Source: Mesaphorura yosii
Lineage: Eukaryota; Arthropoda; Collembola; Poduromorpha; Tullbergiidae
Assembly: GCA_009869945.1 (NCBI GenBank)
Contig: WIXG01000203.1
Coordinates: 62,001 to 126,000 of the forward strand
Length of the DNA stretch: 64,000 bases
Direction of reading: 5' to 3'
In this document: positions 15,001 through 27,382 of the stretch, one piece after another
Position numbering within the stretch: position 1 is the stretch's first letter
Layout: the number at the start of each line of letters is the position of its first letter
Notes under the pieces: generated by a model
Told to the model about the DNA's origin: nothing
The model's input: only the letters and a program-made list of their open reading frames with translations
Databases searched by the model: none
Program-made: the position numbers and the translations under genes

Positions 15001-17453
15001 CAGGTCACAGCACAGCAGCGTCACAAGATTTCGAATTTCATTAACAATTGCACTCAACATGCGAGGAATTCACGCGCGCGCGGCGCGCGATTGTTGTTCA
15101 ATTACAATTACGAGGTACAAATTACAAATCACGAATCAAGACACAATCAATTCATACGCGATTTGGAATTAATAAACAGACGTCTGCCGCTAGCACAAAT
15201 CGCCCAGCTCGAATACAATTTATTACTCGTGTTAAAAAGCAAGAGCAAGTAAATAATCGTATTTCGTATCGATATCAATTCAAATTCGAACGTACCACAG
15301 AAGAGAAACAATCATCGTCATCAGCGAACGCGGTGGACAATGAAATAAATTGAGCGTACAATGATTTAATTATAATACGTCGATTCAGTCAAGACAGCAT
15401 CAGCGTCATGTTATTTGAATGTCATGCATTATTGCTATATTGCATTGTTTTTCTCCGAGTAATGAGATTAAGGCCTTCTTTGTATCAGCCATAGCTTTGG
15501 GCTACGCCGCGCGATGAGCCGTTTGACGGACGGACGAACGTGGACGCAATTTCATTAAAGAATGCCATGGCCATAACGCACGGCGAGCATTCAAGCTGCA
15601 TGCTTCATAAATCTGATTTTCTGATTCAGAGCGATCAATTTAAATTCAACGTGTGAGTCCACGCCACCGCCAGCGCGGACTCAGATGCGATTCAATTCTC
15701 GCGTGCATTTTTTGCATACGCACTGCGAGCGATTGAATAATAATAGCATTCATGCTACACGACGCGTTCATTAGTTCATTAATAACAGCTATCGACAGAC
15801 CGGCCGAAGCCGAGGCACGGCAAGGCGCTCTGCGCGTATTTTCAATGATTGAGTGCGGCTTCATAAACGAATTGTAATAAATTCGTTCATAATTCGAAAT
15901 CTGTCGTGCCAGCCACCAAAATATTGATTTTTGTGCGAGTGTAATGTGATTTGAATTTAGTCCGAATTTGTTTCGCTCAAGCACCCGATGAGACCGAGCT
16001 CGAATTCACACGCAAAATTATTTTATTCCGCTGCGCATCTTTTGCGCTTTTGTTACATTATCTCTTTTTAATGTTTCTCCCGTTTCGTACCATTTATCAT
16101 TACGACTCTTCTTCTTTTGCTCTTTGCTGTCGCTGTCCTGCGCCGGGACACTTTCAAGAGGGGACAACAAAAAGAGATAGTCACAGTCTTCAATGACAAA
16201 AAATTCGGCACAGTTCGTTAGACTGACTGCGCGACTCGACGTGGATTGTGGAGATGAAAATTGACAATTCAAACATTCACAATTCAAAGGGATTCAATCC
16301 GCCTCTTCTGCTGCGTTGCACATCTTTGCTCTTATTTTCCAACGAGATTTCGACCTTTCAGCCTTTGCCTTTGCCCTGCCGTAATGCACTCGGGCCAAGT
16401 GTCAAGAATGCCACATTATTTTATGAAGTGTGAACGAGGAATTATTTCATAAATTCTTCCCTCTTCAGCTTACGTCTCCTCTTTCTCGACTCGACTCTTG
16501 ACTTTTGGCTTTCGATTCTTGTTCCTTGTTCCAGTCTCACTTATTTAACGTGTATTCTGTGCAGAATCATTAAAATACGACCGAAGCCAGGTAAAATAAA
16601 ATGAATAAAAATATCAGATACAAGCAAGACCACATAAGGGCGCTGACAGCTGAACTGAAAGACAAGCTTCTGTTTTTCTCTGAATTTCTTTAAAATGGAA
16701 CGGCACGGCGCAAACCAGGTATCTGTGTCATGAATTCAGAAATAGAATTTGATTCACAATTAAAACACCGAAGCTGAAGGAAAAGAGTTCCAGCTACAGC
16801 CACTTGAGCCATGCTCAATCAATCAACTTGAGCTCTGCTAAAAAAGAAGTTGGAACTGTCCCATCACAAAACACACGCACGTTTTAACCTTGTTAATCGT
16901 AATTCGTAATTGTTTATGATGTAAAACACCGTCGATTACTCGTACTCGTACCTGGCCTGGCTCGAGTGTCGAGTGCTTTGCTTGTCATTTTCATTTTCCC
17001 CTTTCGAACTGAGCCTGCGCTGGGCCGGGCTTTGTTCATTATTTCACTGGTACAATCGCAGAGGAGCCGTCGGGACGAGTTTATTTTGACGGAGATGCGC
17101 ACGCACTTGAAACGGGAGCAGCAGCAGTAGCAGCAATGAAAAACAAGATTGAGAACAAGTCTTATCAAAATACGAACGCCGTGTGTCATCAACTTGTCAA
17201 ATTGAGAGCACTCCAAATTAAAGGGCTGCGGAGGTCTATCAAACTGCAATTTGGAAGGAAATTCTCACCGTTTCACGATTCACGTCGTTGCGTTGCATCG
17301 TTCGATCAGCCATCAGCGGGCATCGGCAAGGTGAAATAATCGTGGTGGGTCAATTACTCAAATCTGAAAGCTCCGTTCAGTCCGTTTGATGATTCGTGAT
17401 CGTGAGTTTCGTGAGACGAAGAATGAAGAATGAGTTCACTTCACGTCGGGCAC

Positions 17454-17476
17454 GCAGGCAGGCAGGCAGGCAGGCA
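17454..17476. repeat. (GCAG)n microsatellite
   Basis: Five and three-quarter perfect GCAG units, the longest tetranucleotide run I saw in the window. Confidence 0.9.
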
Positions 17477-17510
17477 TAATTTGAATGACGGATGATGGTT
17501 TGAGCTGGAG

Positions 17511-17525
17511 TGGCTTGGCTTGGCT
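17511..17525. repeat. (TGGCT)3 pentanucleotide array
   Basis: Three perfect TGGCT units, one of the dispersed GGC/GCC-core micro-arrays. Confidence 0.85.
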
Positions 17526-20242
17526 GGAAACGAGATTGAGATAAATGCATGTGCAGCCTAGTAAAAAGCTGAACATTTCCTAGCACTGGCATTGGTCACG
17601 GTTTGTTTCGTACACAGCGCAGGGATTTCTTTTTGTATTCTGCTCTGAGCTGAACTGAACACTGAACTCCTTTAACCAGGCATTATTATGTAAAGTGGAC
17701 GGAGACGACAACGACGACGATTTCTTAATGTAATACACATTAATCTTTATAATAATCGCCCGCTCTCGCTTTATTCTGAATATCGCACCGCGAGTTAATC
17801 GTTTGTCAGACGCAAACGCAAAAGGGTTAAAAGCCATTAAGGCTTCAAATCCCTCAACTGCGCTGCGCTACGCGGTTGAACCGTTGGTTAAAGCAATTAA
17901 AAACCATCTCGAGCAATGTCGACGTGCTCGAAGTCTTCGACAATCGACATCTCACGTCACGTCATTCTTCGGTCGGGCTTCGGGCAGGCACGGCACGTCG
18001 ATTGGAGAACGAACTCAACGAACACGGCGCGATTTCGATTTGATGGATGATCTCCGACCGAATTTTTTCTTTCCTTTCTCTACGTGCCCGAATCACACAA
18101 ATATTTTGAATGAGTTCCATTGAGAAGGAATTCTCAACCAAATTCGGGCCAACCGGGCCTGTCTGGAGTTCTGATTTGAATTAGAATCAGACGATGAGGC
18201 TCTGAAATCGTTTATCACTCAGTCGCATTCGTTGACAAGTTGCGAACGCATACGCAGAGTTATCAGAATGAAATTATAAAATTATGAAGCCTGGGGGTTC
18301 ACTCGTTCGCTGAGGTGGGAAATTATTCCAAATTCTGATTCTTCGACCAACTGGGAAACTTCATCCAAATGATTTATTTACAGACTTGACCGACCTTTAT
18401 CAATGCAAATCAAATGCGTGTGGCGGAATTTTGTTTTTGCTGGAATTTCTAGAAAAATGTAGCCGGGACGAATGCTAGCCATGCTGGAGTAATTCCTTTT
18501 AAAACACATTAGTCAATATTAAATGTGGCTGGAAAGGGTTACTTGCATAAGAGTAACAATGCGGAGGAAAAATTATTTTTGACAAATCCAGATTTGCTGC
18601 AATGATGAATTACTTTTCTTTCCATTCGAATTTTTTATTCTCACTCGGCGCGGCCTGACCCTCAGAAATTCACAAACGCCATCGCATAAATCTCCGAGTT
18701 GTCCGGACTCTGCTGGCTGGGGCCCTTTTCACCTGAAGATGAGCGTTTGTATTCCAGGCCAGACCAGGCCAACTTGATATACTACGCACACGCATTGAAA
18801 GCAGTTCACAATGAAAGAAATAAATTAAAGCGGTCCAAACACGATCCACGTCGTCACCATCGCCTCGTCGTCGTATTTTGAATGGTATTTTCAGCAGTTT
18901 GTCTTTCTGCGTGGTCCAGAAAAATGTGAACCAGAAAAAACGGAATGAAAGATGATGAATGATGCGGTGTGGAGTGTCAAATTCAAAGTCAAAAGATTAG
19001 AAGTCAAAAATCAAGGCAAAAAGACTGTAAAAAGCAAAACCAGTACGCAGTTCTGAAAACGCGAGCTGTGTGTGCGTGTTGACTTGCTAAATTCTAATTG
19101 AATGGAATTTTACAAATTGGGCGACGAAACATTGTAGTAATCTTATCAATTATTCGAATCGATTCGGGCCAGGTCATAAATTCGATGGTCAACAAACAAA
19201 GAGAAAAACAAGAGCAGAGCACGGGCCAAGCCAAGCTTGATGTCGTCGTCTTGTTTTTGTTGTTGTCGCGCGTATTTGTACCAGAAACGCTTAAAAATTA
19301 ACAAGCCACAGCTAAAGCACAAGGCTCGGACGACGACAATTTGCATAAATTAAGTGTAACATGTTACATTTTCGACGCAGCACAGCGCAGAAGAGGACAA
19401 TCGCCTGATTTGTACAAAATAAACGCGCATACGCAAAATGCGAGTGGCGAATGTATGACAGGCTTGAAGAAGAATTCACTATTCACGGTCATAAAAATGG
19501 CCAAGACAGGCGACATGCTTTTGCTGGTTCACTTCAAGCTGCCGAGCCAAGCCGAGCGATATGCGAATGCGAATAAATTTCATACAAAACTCGTTCGTTC
19601 ATTAAATTCTGGTTTAATTTACAATTTATTCGATTGTACTGATAAAGATGAAGTATTTTACAATTTTACTGGTACTAGTTTATGGTTTATGGCTTTTCGC
19701 AGTATGCGTGCGCGTAGCGTACGCGTTTTGTGTCCGGCTGCTGTTTGTCTTGGCTTCGACCGAGTGCAGTGCAGGTGCTGCGTGTAAAAATGTAATACAA
19801 ATTATGTTAATTAATTAAATCTCCTCGCATCGCCATAAAATGGGAATAACAAGACTTCTTTTGAATTTCTGCTCATAAAATTAAGCAACAGTCGAATTCC
19901 TTGCAATCGTATTTGGCAATGCTGCTCGCAATTTGCACATTTTTGCACAAATTCGACACGCAGACGAGTAAAATCTGATCCAAAATTGTGCCGCCATGCA
20001 ACAGCAACAACTCAGCTTGATACTTCTCTCCTCCAAAACTCCGAACCAAACTACACAGTACAGTAAAAGTAAAAGCATTCCATCCGATTCTCTTCTCGCT
20101 GCTAATCTAATTGAATTTAAAACGAAATCCTACTCGGAGCGAAATCCTTCTCATCTGGAGCTATTATTACATTTGTCGGCTCACCTTTCAGCCTTTCTGG
20201 CCGGTTAAAAGATCTTTTTAGCATTTTAACATTTTAACCCAG

Positions 20243-20260
20243 GCAGCAGCAGCAGCAGCA
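20243..20260. repeat. (GCA)6 trinucleotide array
   Basis: Six perfect GCA units in non-coding DNA. Confidence 0.85.
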
Positions 20261-20376
20261 GGAGAAGGAATTACGAGTTACGTGCCGCAAGTGGGAAAGT
20301 ACTTTATGGACGGGATGGAAATGCTCTTAAATGCGTACTACAATAATACCGTAACGAATCAGAGAGCGGTTCCTTT

Positions 20377-20394
20377 GCCAAAGCCAAAGCCAAG
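20377..20394. repeat. GCCAAA hexamer array
   Basis: GCCAAA, GCCAAA, GCCAAG in register. Similar GCCAAA pairs occur near 3,454 and 4,660. Confidence 0.75.
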
Positions 20395-22954
20395 TTGACT
20401 CAATTTTTCCTTCTGCCCGGGCTGGGTGTAATTTGGGCTCATGTATTCATACGATGATGGTCTTGTCCGTGTGAGAATTGGAATCAGAACCAGAAGAATC
20501 CTGAATCTTGCCCTACCTGCACTTTTATCGGGCCAGGGCACCCATAAAATACGCGTGAAACTAAAACGAGACGAAATCGAGTCAAAACCAAAGCCAAAAC
20601 CAGCAGTGGGCCAGTGAACATGAACATTAAAACGCATGTCGAGTCGCCTTTCTTCGAGACTCACGTCAGAACAAGTCAGATAAAATAATTCCGATTTCTT
20701 CCAAAACCAGCATCCCAGCCTGAAATTAATTTTACAGGTTTTCTGTCTCATCTTTTATCGACCGGAGCAAAAAATAGAAACACGGAAAAGAGTTTAGGGC
20801 CGGGAAATGACAGGAATTCGAAGCAAAACAATGCGTCACGATTCTGTAAAGAGTAAAGTCGTTCTTGTTGTCGTCGTTGTGCTGTAAACCGCGAGCAGTC
20901 AAAACAAAACACGGCAACGCGACGAGGACGAACGATGACAAATTTTGGACAAATTCTACTTTTATACGTTCGTCATCCAGTTTTTCCAGTCCAGCACCTC
21001 AAAAACGGACGGCCGCTTTGTTCTTGCCCTGTTTTGGTTTCAGGTGCCTGCCTGCCTGTCAATTGTATTCTTATTGCCGGACGACGCCACCGCCACTGCC
21101 TGCTGCATTGTTGTCTTCAGTGCATCGTGGGTGACTGGCGATGAGGCGATGAATTGACTGTACGATTACGCGTACAAAACGCGCAAACGCAGCAAAGGGC
21201 AAGGTGACGATGAGATAATGAGATTTTATTGTCTTCTTATCGCGACGCATTTGCGGCTCGCACGTGCCCAGAATGAATTACGCGACGACACAGCGTTTCA
21301 CAGCAAGTAAAGTGCTAAAAGGCGATGGCGAGTCAGTCAAAGATTTGTCAAATTTGTATTGATCTCTGCTGTGCTGTAATTGTGATTCATTTTCTTTCTT
21401 CCGCCGCGCCGATGACGCACGCGTCGAGTGTTTTGTTTAGCTAGTTTAGCACCTCGTTGACACTTGACACTTGAATCCACGAAATGGCGTGACAAATTGT
21501 CAATCTGATTGCCTGACCCGAACCAGCTTCTTGCTTGCTTGAGAGTGAGAAAGGATTGGTTTAATTTTTCATTGCAATACGAACACGACCAGCAACAGAA
21601 CGAGAAATGAAAATCCTGTTGCTTGTACGCTGCTGACATTGAAAAATCCATTCACCTTTTCATTTTTCGCGTTTCGCAGCAATTTGTCGTTTGGCCTGTA
21701 AAATTAAGTAAGAATTGGACGAGTAGAACGAGAAGAATGTTCTGCTGATTGGTGATTGCTGCTGCTGCTGCTTATCTCTCGAGTGTAATGTCGTGCATTA
21801 TCGCCAACGCGGTGGCGTTGCGCTGCCACGTAGAATGTGACTTGATTCTGTTGACGCGAGTGACTAACTGGAAAGAATTCGCATTAATCAAAGTGACTAA
21901 GCTGCAAAGTCCGAGCTCGACTCGACTCGAGCTCGAGCACTTCGAGTAATTTGAATCAATTGCATTGCACTGCAAAAGGCAAGCGATTTGCCTGGCTTTG
22001 TTTTTGGCCCAAACACGAAAAACTGGATTGAACAAGCAAAAAAGCAAAAAAAACACGTAAGAACTCTTTCGTCTTGCGCCTGCGTGTCTTTGCATTGCAT
22101 TGTTGGGCTCGTGCTGTATCGAAATCGTCTAGCCACGAAGTGTGAATCACTGTCAAGAAGTCAAGCTCATCGCGGTTTTGATTTCTGAACCCGATTTAAG
22201 TGCGGATTTGAGTTTCATTTCATTCATTCTTGTAATTGATAAGAAAATGCCCGTCGCCCATCCGTTTGCCCGAACAAATGACGCGATGCTCGTTACGGGA
22301 CGAATTTCACGATCTGAGATTAGAAAAGTGAAAAACAGCCATCAATTTCTTGCCCTTGACAAAATACTGTCGCTTTACTTGCTGATGAACTACATTGAGC
22401 CAGTTTAACGGCTTCGGCGTCAGTTTGTTTACGTTATCAAAACTGCGATGTGAATGCGAGTTTTGCTTTGTCTTCCTTTTTGACGATTCAGCAAGAATTA
22501 AGAGTTAAGGAGCAAGCATTAATTTTATGCTGATGTCCGCTTTCTAATTTCTGATATGCCGTTGCGATGAGGCAACTTCTTCTTCCTTCTGTTCTGAGTC
22601 TTCTGAGTCACGGTCACAGTCACTCGCATTCTTTCATTTCTTCTCAGCATCTGGCGGTCGCAAAGTTCAAATCTAATTTTACGCGACCCGACGATGAGTC
22701 ACCAGGCTATAAAAAGTTACGATTACAGAAGAAAATGTGGACCAAGACCAAAGCCAAGACGGAGACCGTCACCATCTTCGCTGTCGCAGTCGCAATCGCG
22801 GTCTTGGCTCTTCGACTGCTGGCCGTTGGCGGCTGTTTCTTGCGTGATAACGTATTCGTCTTCGTCTTCTTCAGCATCGAAGAAAGAATGTGATTTTGGT
22901 CCAATTAGCCAATTAGTCCAGTCAGTCGTGGACACAAGCGCCAGTGTCAATGTC

Positions 22955-24607
22955 ATGGATCCGATTTGGATTCTGCTCTGCTTCATTCTCGTCGTGACGG
23001 GCTCAACTGCAGCTTTGCTATGGTGTTTCGAATCGTAAGCTGATTTTTCTGCATTCATTTGGCTTTGATTAATCTGCGAGTTGAAAGGCATCTTCATCTC
23101 CTTGGACTGCATCTGCAGCTGCATCTTCTTTCCGTGCCTTTCAGGTCCTTCTTCTACGCGACCATCCCTCCGTTTACGATCCTCCTGATTGTCTACGTTA
23201 TTTTGCCGCTCATCTTCCGGTCCAGCAAAGCTGTACAGCGACATTTCGTTTACCAGCATCGAAGTAAGTCGGAAATTGTCATAAATTCCTGCAAATTCTT
23301 CTCCCGACCTCAGAAATTAATTGTTCCAGCCCACCGTCTTCCATCCGACGCCGATCTGTCGGATCCGTCTGCTTTTGGAGTTGTTGGCTGCCGAAATCTA
23401 TACTTGACCTTGAGGGAGAATCATTTCATTGGAGTCTGGTAAGTATTTAGCTGACTCCACGTACAATTCGGCTATTCGGCCAACATAATTCTGAATATAC
23501 CGCCTTTCAGGCACCTCGTCCCCGAAAACCTGATTAAGAAGACACACTCCAAGAAGTCCACTGACTCCTTTTGGGACAAATCTCTGCGTTCGAGTGAAAA
23601 GCCGATCATCATCTACTTTCACGGGAATACCGGCACCCGGGCCCTCGAACACCGCCGGGAGCTGTACTGGCTCCTGCAGTCCGACGGGTACCACGTCATC
23701 GCATTAGACTACCGTGGATTCGGCGACTCGAGTCCAATTGACATCAACGAGGAGACCACCGTCGAGGATGGAATTTTTGTCTACGCGTGGCTGTCGAATC
23801 TGCTGTCAGAAGGGCGAGAACGAGAGCACAATGTTCCATACAACCGAATTGTGGTCTGGGGACATTCGCTCGGGACAGCGATCGCGAGCTCAACGATTGC
23901 AAGGCTTTCGATTGTGAATCGGAGTCCGGCCGCGCTGATTTTGGAGTCGCCGTTTACAAATATTGGAGAGGCCATGCAGCACCACAAAAAAGCGAAGGTT
24001 AGCAAGTAGCAAAGTCGGCAAACAAGGTGCTGATTGAAGTGATTGAAGTCGAAGTCCACGCGTAAGGCATAATTGCACTTCCCACGGTTTATGGCTTTCA
24101 GCTGCACCGATTCCTGCCTCACTTTCATTGGCTCTTCTCCGAAGCTTTGAAGAAGAACGGCATTCATTACAAGACTGACCTCAACCTGATTGCGGTTCAC
24201 AAGGTGCCAGTTTTGATTTTGCACGCACATGACGATGAGACGGTGCCGATCAGGCTGGGTTTCAAGGTTATCAAAGCACCAAAGTACTCGGCTCGGCTGG
24301 GCAGAGCCCCTCCTCGCAAGCGATCTTGTGACCGTGACGGTAGCTTTGTGCTTTGATTTGATTGCAGCTGGCGGAAATTGCCAATCAAGGACGGAAAAAC
24401 GCGAATGGCGGTGGCAATGGCAGCGGCGGTGCAGCAAACGGTGGTGGTGTCTCCTTGCCCGTGCCGCCGCCACCCGCGCCGGTGTACATCACTGACCTTG
24501 CCCACGGACACGGACACAAGTATATTTGCAGATACCCCGGCCTCCTGGCGGCTGTCAACAATTTCATCAAGTCGATCTCGATGTACAAAGCATCATATCA
24601 CACATGA
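22955..24607 (+). CDS. ABHD12: ABHD12-like lysophosphatidylserine lipase, six exons
   Basis: Coding exons: 22955-23034, 23145-23263, 23330-23438, 23511-23997, 24102-24266 and 24368-24607. All introns are GT-AG, phases agree, and the product is 399 residues (human ABHD12 is 398). Hydrophobic segments lie at about residues 4-23 and 34-50, so it is a membrane protein. The alpha/beta hydrolase domain follows. FHGNTGTR at 139-146 matches the family oxyanion-loop region, the nucleophile is Ser222 in GHSLG, the acid is Asp310 in HAHDDETVP, and the base is His370 in GHGHKYI. ESPFTNI (248-254) is also typical. Known for the family: ER-membrane hydrolase of lysophosphatidylserine and oxidised phosphatidylserine. 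Odd: residues about 330-358 form a Gly/Asn- then Pro-rich insertion just before the catalytic His loop. The start is the least certain part. The ATG at 22955 has G at -3 and +4 and gives the family length. An ATG in frame at 22694 would add 87 Ser/Arg-rich residues that look like background. Confidence 0.9.
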
Positions 24608-24707
24608 CGCACGGCACGACGCAAACTCGACAAGAATCTCGTCACGTCACGCCAATGCATGCCTGCCCTGCATTACTAAATTATTATTCTAGTTTTTGTG
24701 TTTTGCA

Positions 24708-24713
24708 ATTAAA
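24708..24713 (+). promoter_or_regulatory. Candidate polyadenylation signal of the ABHD12-like gene
   Basis: ATTAAA, the commonest variant of the AATAAA hexamer, lies 101 bases after the TGA stop. No AATAAA occurs nearer to the stop. The motif is short and the call rests on position only. Confidence 0.4.
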
Positions 24714-27366
24714 TCATGACACGATCTGGGCAGAGCAGCGCAGGAGGAATTACCTGCTTGCCTTCCTGCCTCTTAGTGTTTTCTCGTTCTTACGTTTTTA
24801 TCTACTAAAACTTTGAGTGTTCAGAAATTCCAATGCCTAATTATAATAATCGACAATAATGATTCTGTTTTGTTCCTCTGCTCATTGATTTCGATTTTCT
24901 GGCTAACTGTACATTTGCCTGTATGTTTGCCGTGCCGTCAAAAGGAGGCTGTGACTGGGATCTTAATGCATTAATGCATAATGCGCCCCAGTGCAGTGCA
25001 GAATTGCCATAATCATTTGAGACCGAGATGATTTTCATGCATCTTCCTTTAATTACTGGAACCGCACAGGCACAGGCACCGCAAGTGACCATCCAAGCCC
25101 CAAAACTCAAACTCGTTTTGTCGCTCCACATGCATCGTGAGTTAAATAGAGCAAAAGCAAAGCATCGTTGAGAGCTGAAATCGAGTGAAAAGTACGTGAA
25201 AGTACAAGTTCGTGATCCAATTTTCAATTTATTGAAACCGCAGCTCAGCCAAAGCTATAGCACAGCCAAGCCAAGCCATTAAGCAAATTATGCAACCATA
25301 AAATATAATGGACACTATTCCAGTTTGTGTCCGCAGGTGGTAAAGCAGTTACTAAGTAGTTATTTAGTGCGGTCGTGTCGTTTCTCGTTCGTGCAACTGC
25401 AAAGTTGTAGAGATCGAGCCTGGATTCATTAAAAGTTGAAGCCGAAATCGAAGCCGGAGTTGAACGAACCTAAGAACCAGAAAAAACAGAGTTAATGTTT
25501 ATTGTTTACATTTGTCAATTAATTAGGCATTTTATTGAATTTGAATCACGAATTACAGACACAGGCCGGTCAAGATTCGCTTATCGCTTCCTCAGTCGTC
25601 GAGCTCAATGCAAATGATCGAGCCGGGAGCCCGTGACATTTGGCTTAACCGCTTAACTGCCTACGTTATTGGTTTTTTGCATTATCATCTCATTATCACA
25701 TTTACAAACTTATTTTAGTACGCCAATTGCCAATTCGCATCATGCATTCGCTGCGCTCGCGTAGGCGAGTAGCCGTATTTACGTTAACGACCTGTGTTTT
25801 GTGTTCAAGTTCAAGATTTCGAGGCGATAACCGTATCAAGAACTAATAACCAGTAACCAATACAAGATTTGTACAGATATCAGCGCCCAGCTTTACCTTA
25901 CAAATTGTTAACACCAGAAAAGTAATGTAATGGATCCAAATAATGATAATGACACGACTAAGACCAGACGAGCAGCACCAGGCAGGGTATTAAGGATATT
26001 ATAATATTATTATTGCTTGTTAAAAGATTTATTGATTGTTTTCGCCATAAAAGGCAGCTCGAACCACTTATGCACTTGATCAATAGCAACAATTGAACCA
26101 AATAACGACAGACAAGAAGGGTTCGGTATTCGTATTCGAAGTATTCGTCAATTACCTTAACAGAAAAGTAAAGCACCAACACGGCCTGGCCACGGCTCGG
26201 CGGCGCAGGCACAGCGTGGGAGCGAAATGGAGATGAATTGAACCAGATGAACAATTTATCCTTACAAATCGACAATCGACGAGTCGAGCCGGGGCTTGGA
26301 CTACATAAATAATGATCTTGTTGAAAACGATCAATAAATTTTCAGTGTCGAGAGTCTTGGGGTCGTAAATTATATCAGCCGAGCCGGCTGTTTTTGGAGG
26401 TGCGCTGCGGATGCTGAGTGCTGTTGAAAGATGAAATGAGAGCAACGCCTTTTGCCAATTCATCAATTCTTATTTAAATCAGTGCAATGAAACAAAGTTG
26501 CCTCATCTCTCTCTATGCCATGTCCATGAACTGAGTTAACTTCTTTCATGATTTCCGCTGTGATTTGTTCAAAAGGGTCGTGAATTTAGTGGAAATCAGT
26601 GGAATTTAGCAGAAATCAAATGCTGATTTAAGAGCATGCATTAGGCTGTTAAATAGCCGTCGCCCGACTTACCTGAACCTTCAAGGCCTTGAAAGGCTTC
26701 GAATTCGAATCAAACCACACAGGACGACGTGCTCCGAATTCCCGTCGTCGACGGCTACGACCGACCCTTTCAGCACGGCAGAGATTAATCACAGCAATCA
26801 CAATCCCGCATTTGCTGGAGTCACTCAAGCAAACGAGATGATAAAGAGCCTGCTGCTGCTGCTGTTTTCACTTGAACGCTCAATTAACAAGCATAATAAC
26901 AAGCACCCAAAGCACGAAGGCGATGAAGGGCGCCGGAAAGCCAAATTCAGTGTCAAAGCCAAAGTCAAGTTTATGAAAAGTGTTTATGAAAACTGTTCTT
27001 TTCCAGGTGGTTAGATTTACATGATGAATCTGTATCACATCACAGGCCCTTTCTTTCACTCGATTGCCATTGCCGATTCGACTCGAAAAAAAATGATCCC
27101 ATAAATCCGCAACGTGTCAGCTTGAATAGCGGACAGCGGGTACGGAAAAATTCGACGAGTGAATAAAATCCGACGACCCGACGCAACAAAATTGAGAGCA
27201 GAGCGGTCGGGCTGCTTTTATTTTTCTCGTGTGTTGACTTGTTGAGCAGTTGAACACTTTGTGCTCATTGTTGAAACCAGAATTTAATTATAATGCTCAA
27301 CACAGTCTTTTGCATAATGCACGGTCCAAAACAGATTCACAATTGAGGCTGAGCCTTGTAAGGCTT

Positions 27367-27382
27367 CCTGCCTGCCTGCCTG
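27367..27382. repeat. (CCTG)4 microsatellite
   Basis: Four perfect units of the same tetramer seen at 12,013, 29,603 and 39,192. Confidence 0.85.

Larger units (their letters stand above)
1..22954. other. Long region without a recognisable gene
   Basis: I see no stretch here that combines a protein-like translation with matching splice sites and a family motif. Open frames of 60-150 codons occur on both strands, often overlapping each other. Their translations are biased and low in complexity, as expected where stop codons are thinned by GC-rich short repeats. The region holds short GCC-core tandem arrays, a (GCAG)n array near 17,460, a (CTGC)n array near 12,020, a (GCA)6 array near 20,250 and a 38-base tandem duplication at 11,011-11,086. 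Untranslated leader exons of the downstream hydrolase gene could lie in its last part, but I cannot place them. RNA genes were looked for by eye only. Confidence 0.6.

Noticed and set aside
22694..22954. In-frame 87-residue extension upstream of the chosen ABHD12 start
   Set aside because: The translation is Ser/Arg-rich and arises from the same AAAGCC-type background words seen in non-coding DNA. The shorter protein matches the family length.
23781..24473. 230-codon open frame on the minus strand
   Set aside because: It is antisense to the ABHD12-like exons, whose plus-strand reading has the full catalytic triad and matching splice sites.
26683..26858. Open minus-strand stretch of about 58 codons ending at a good gtaagt donor, with an Arg-rich part
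   Set aside because: No start codon, no good acceptor upstream (only a CAG repeat), no partner exon found and no family resemblance. Kept only as a weak possibility.
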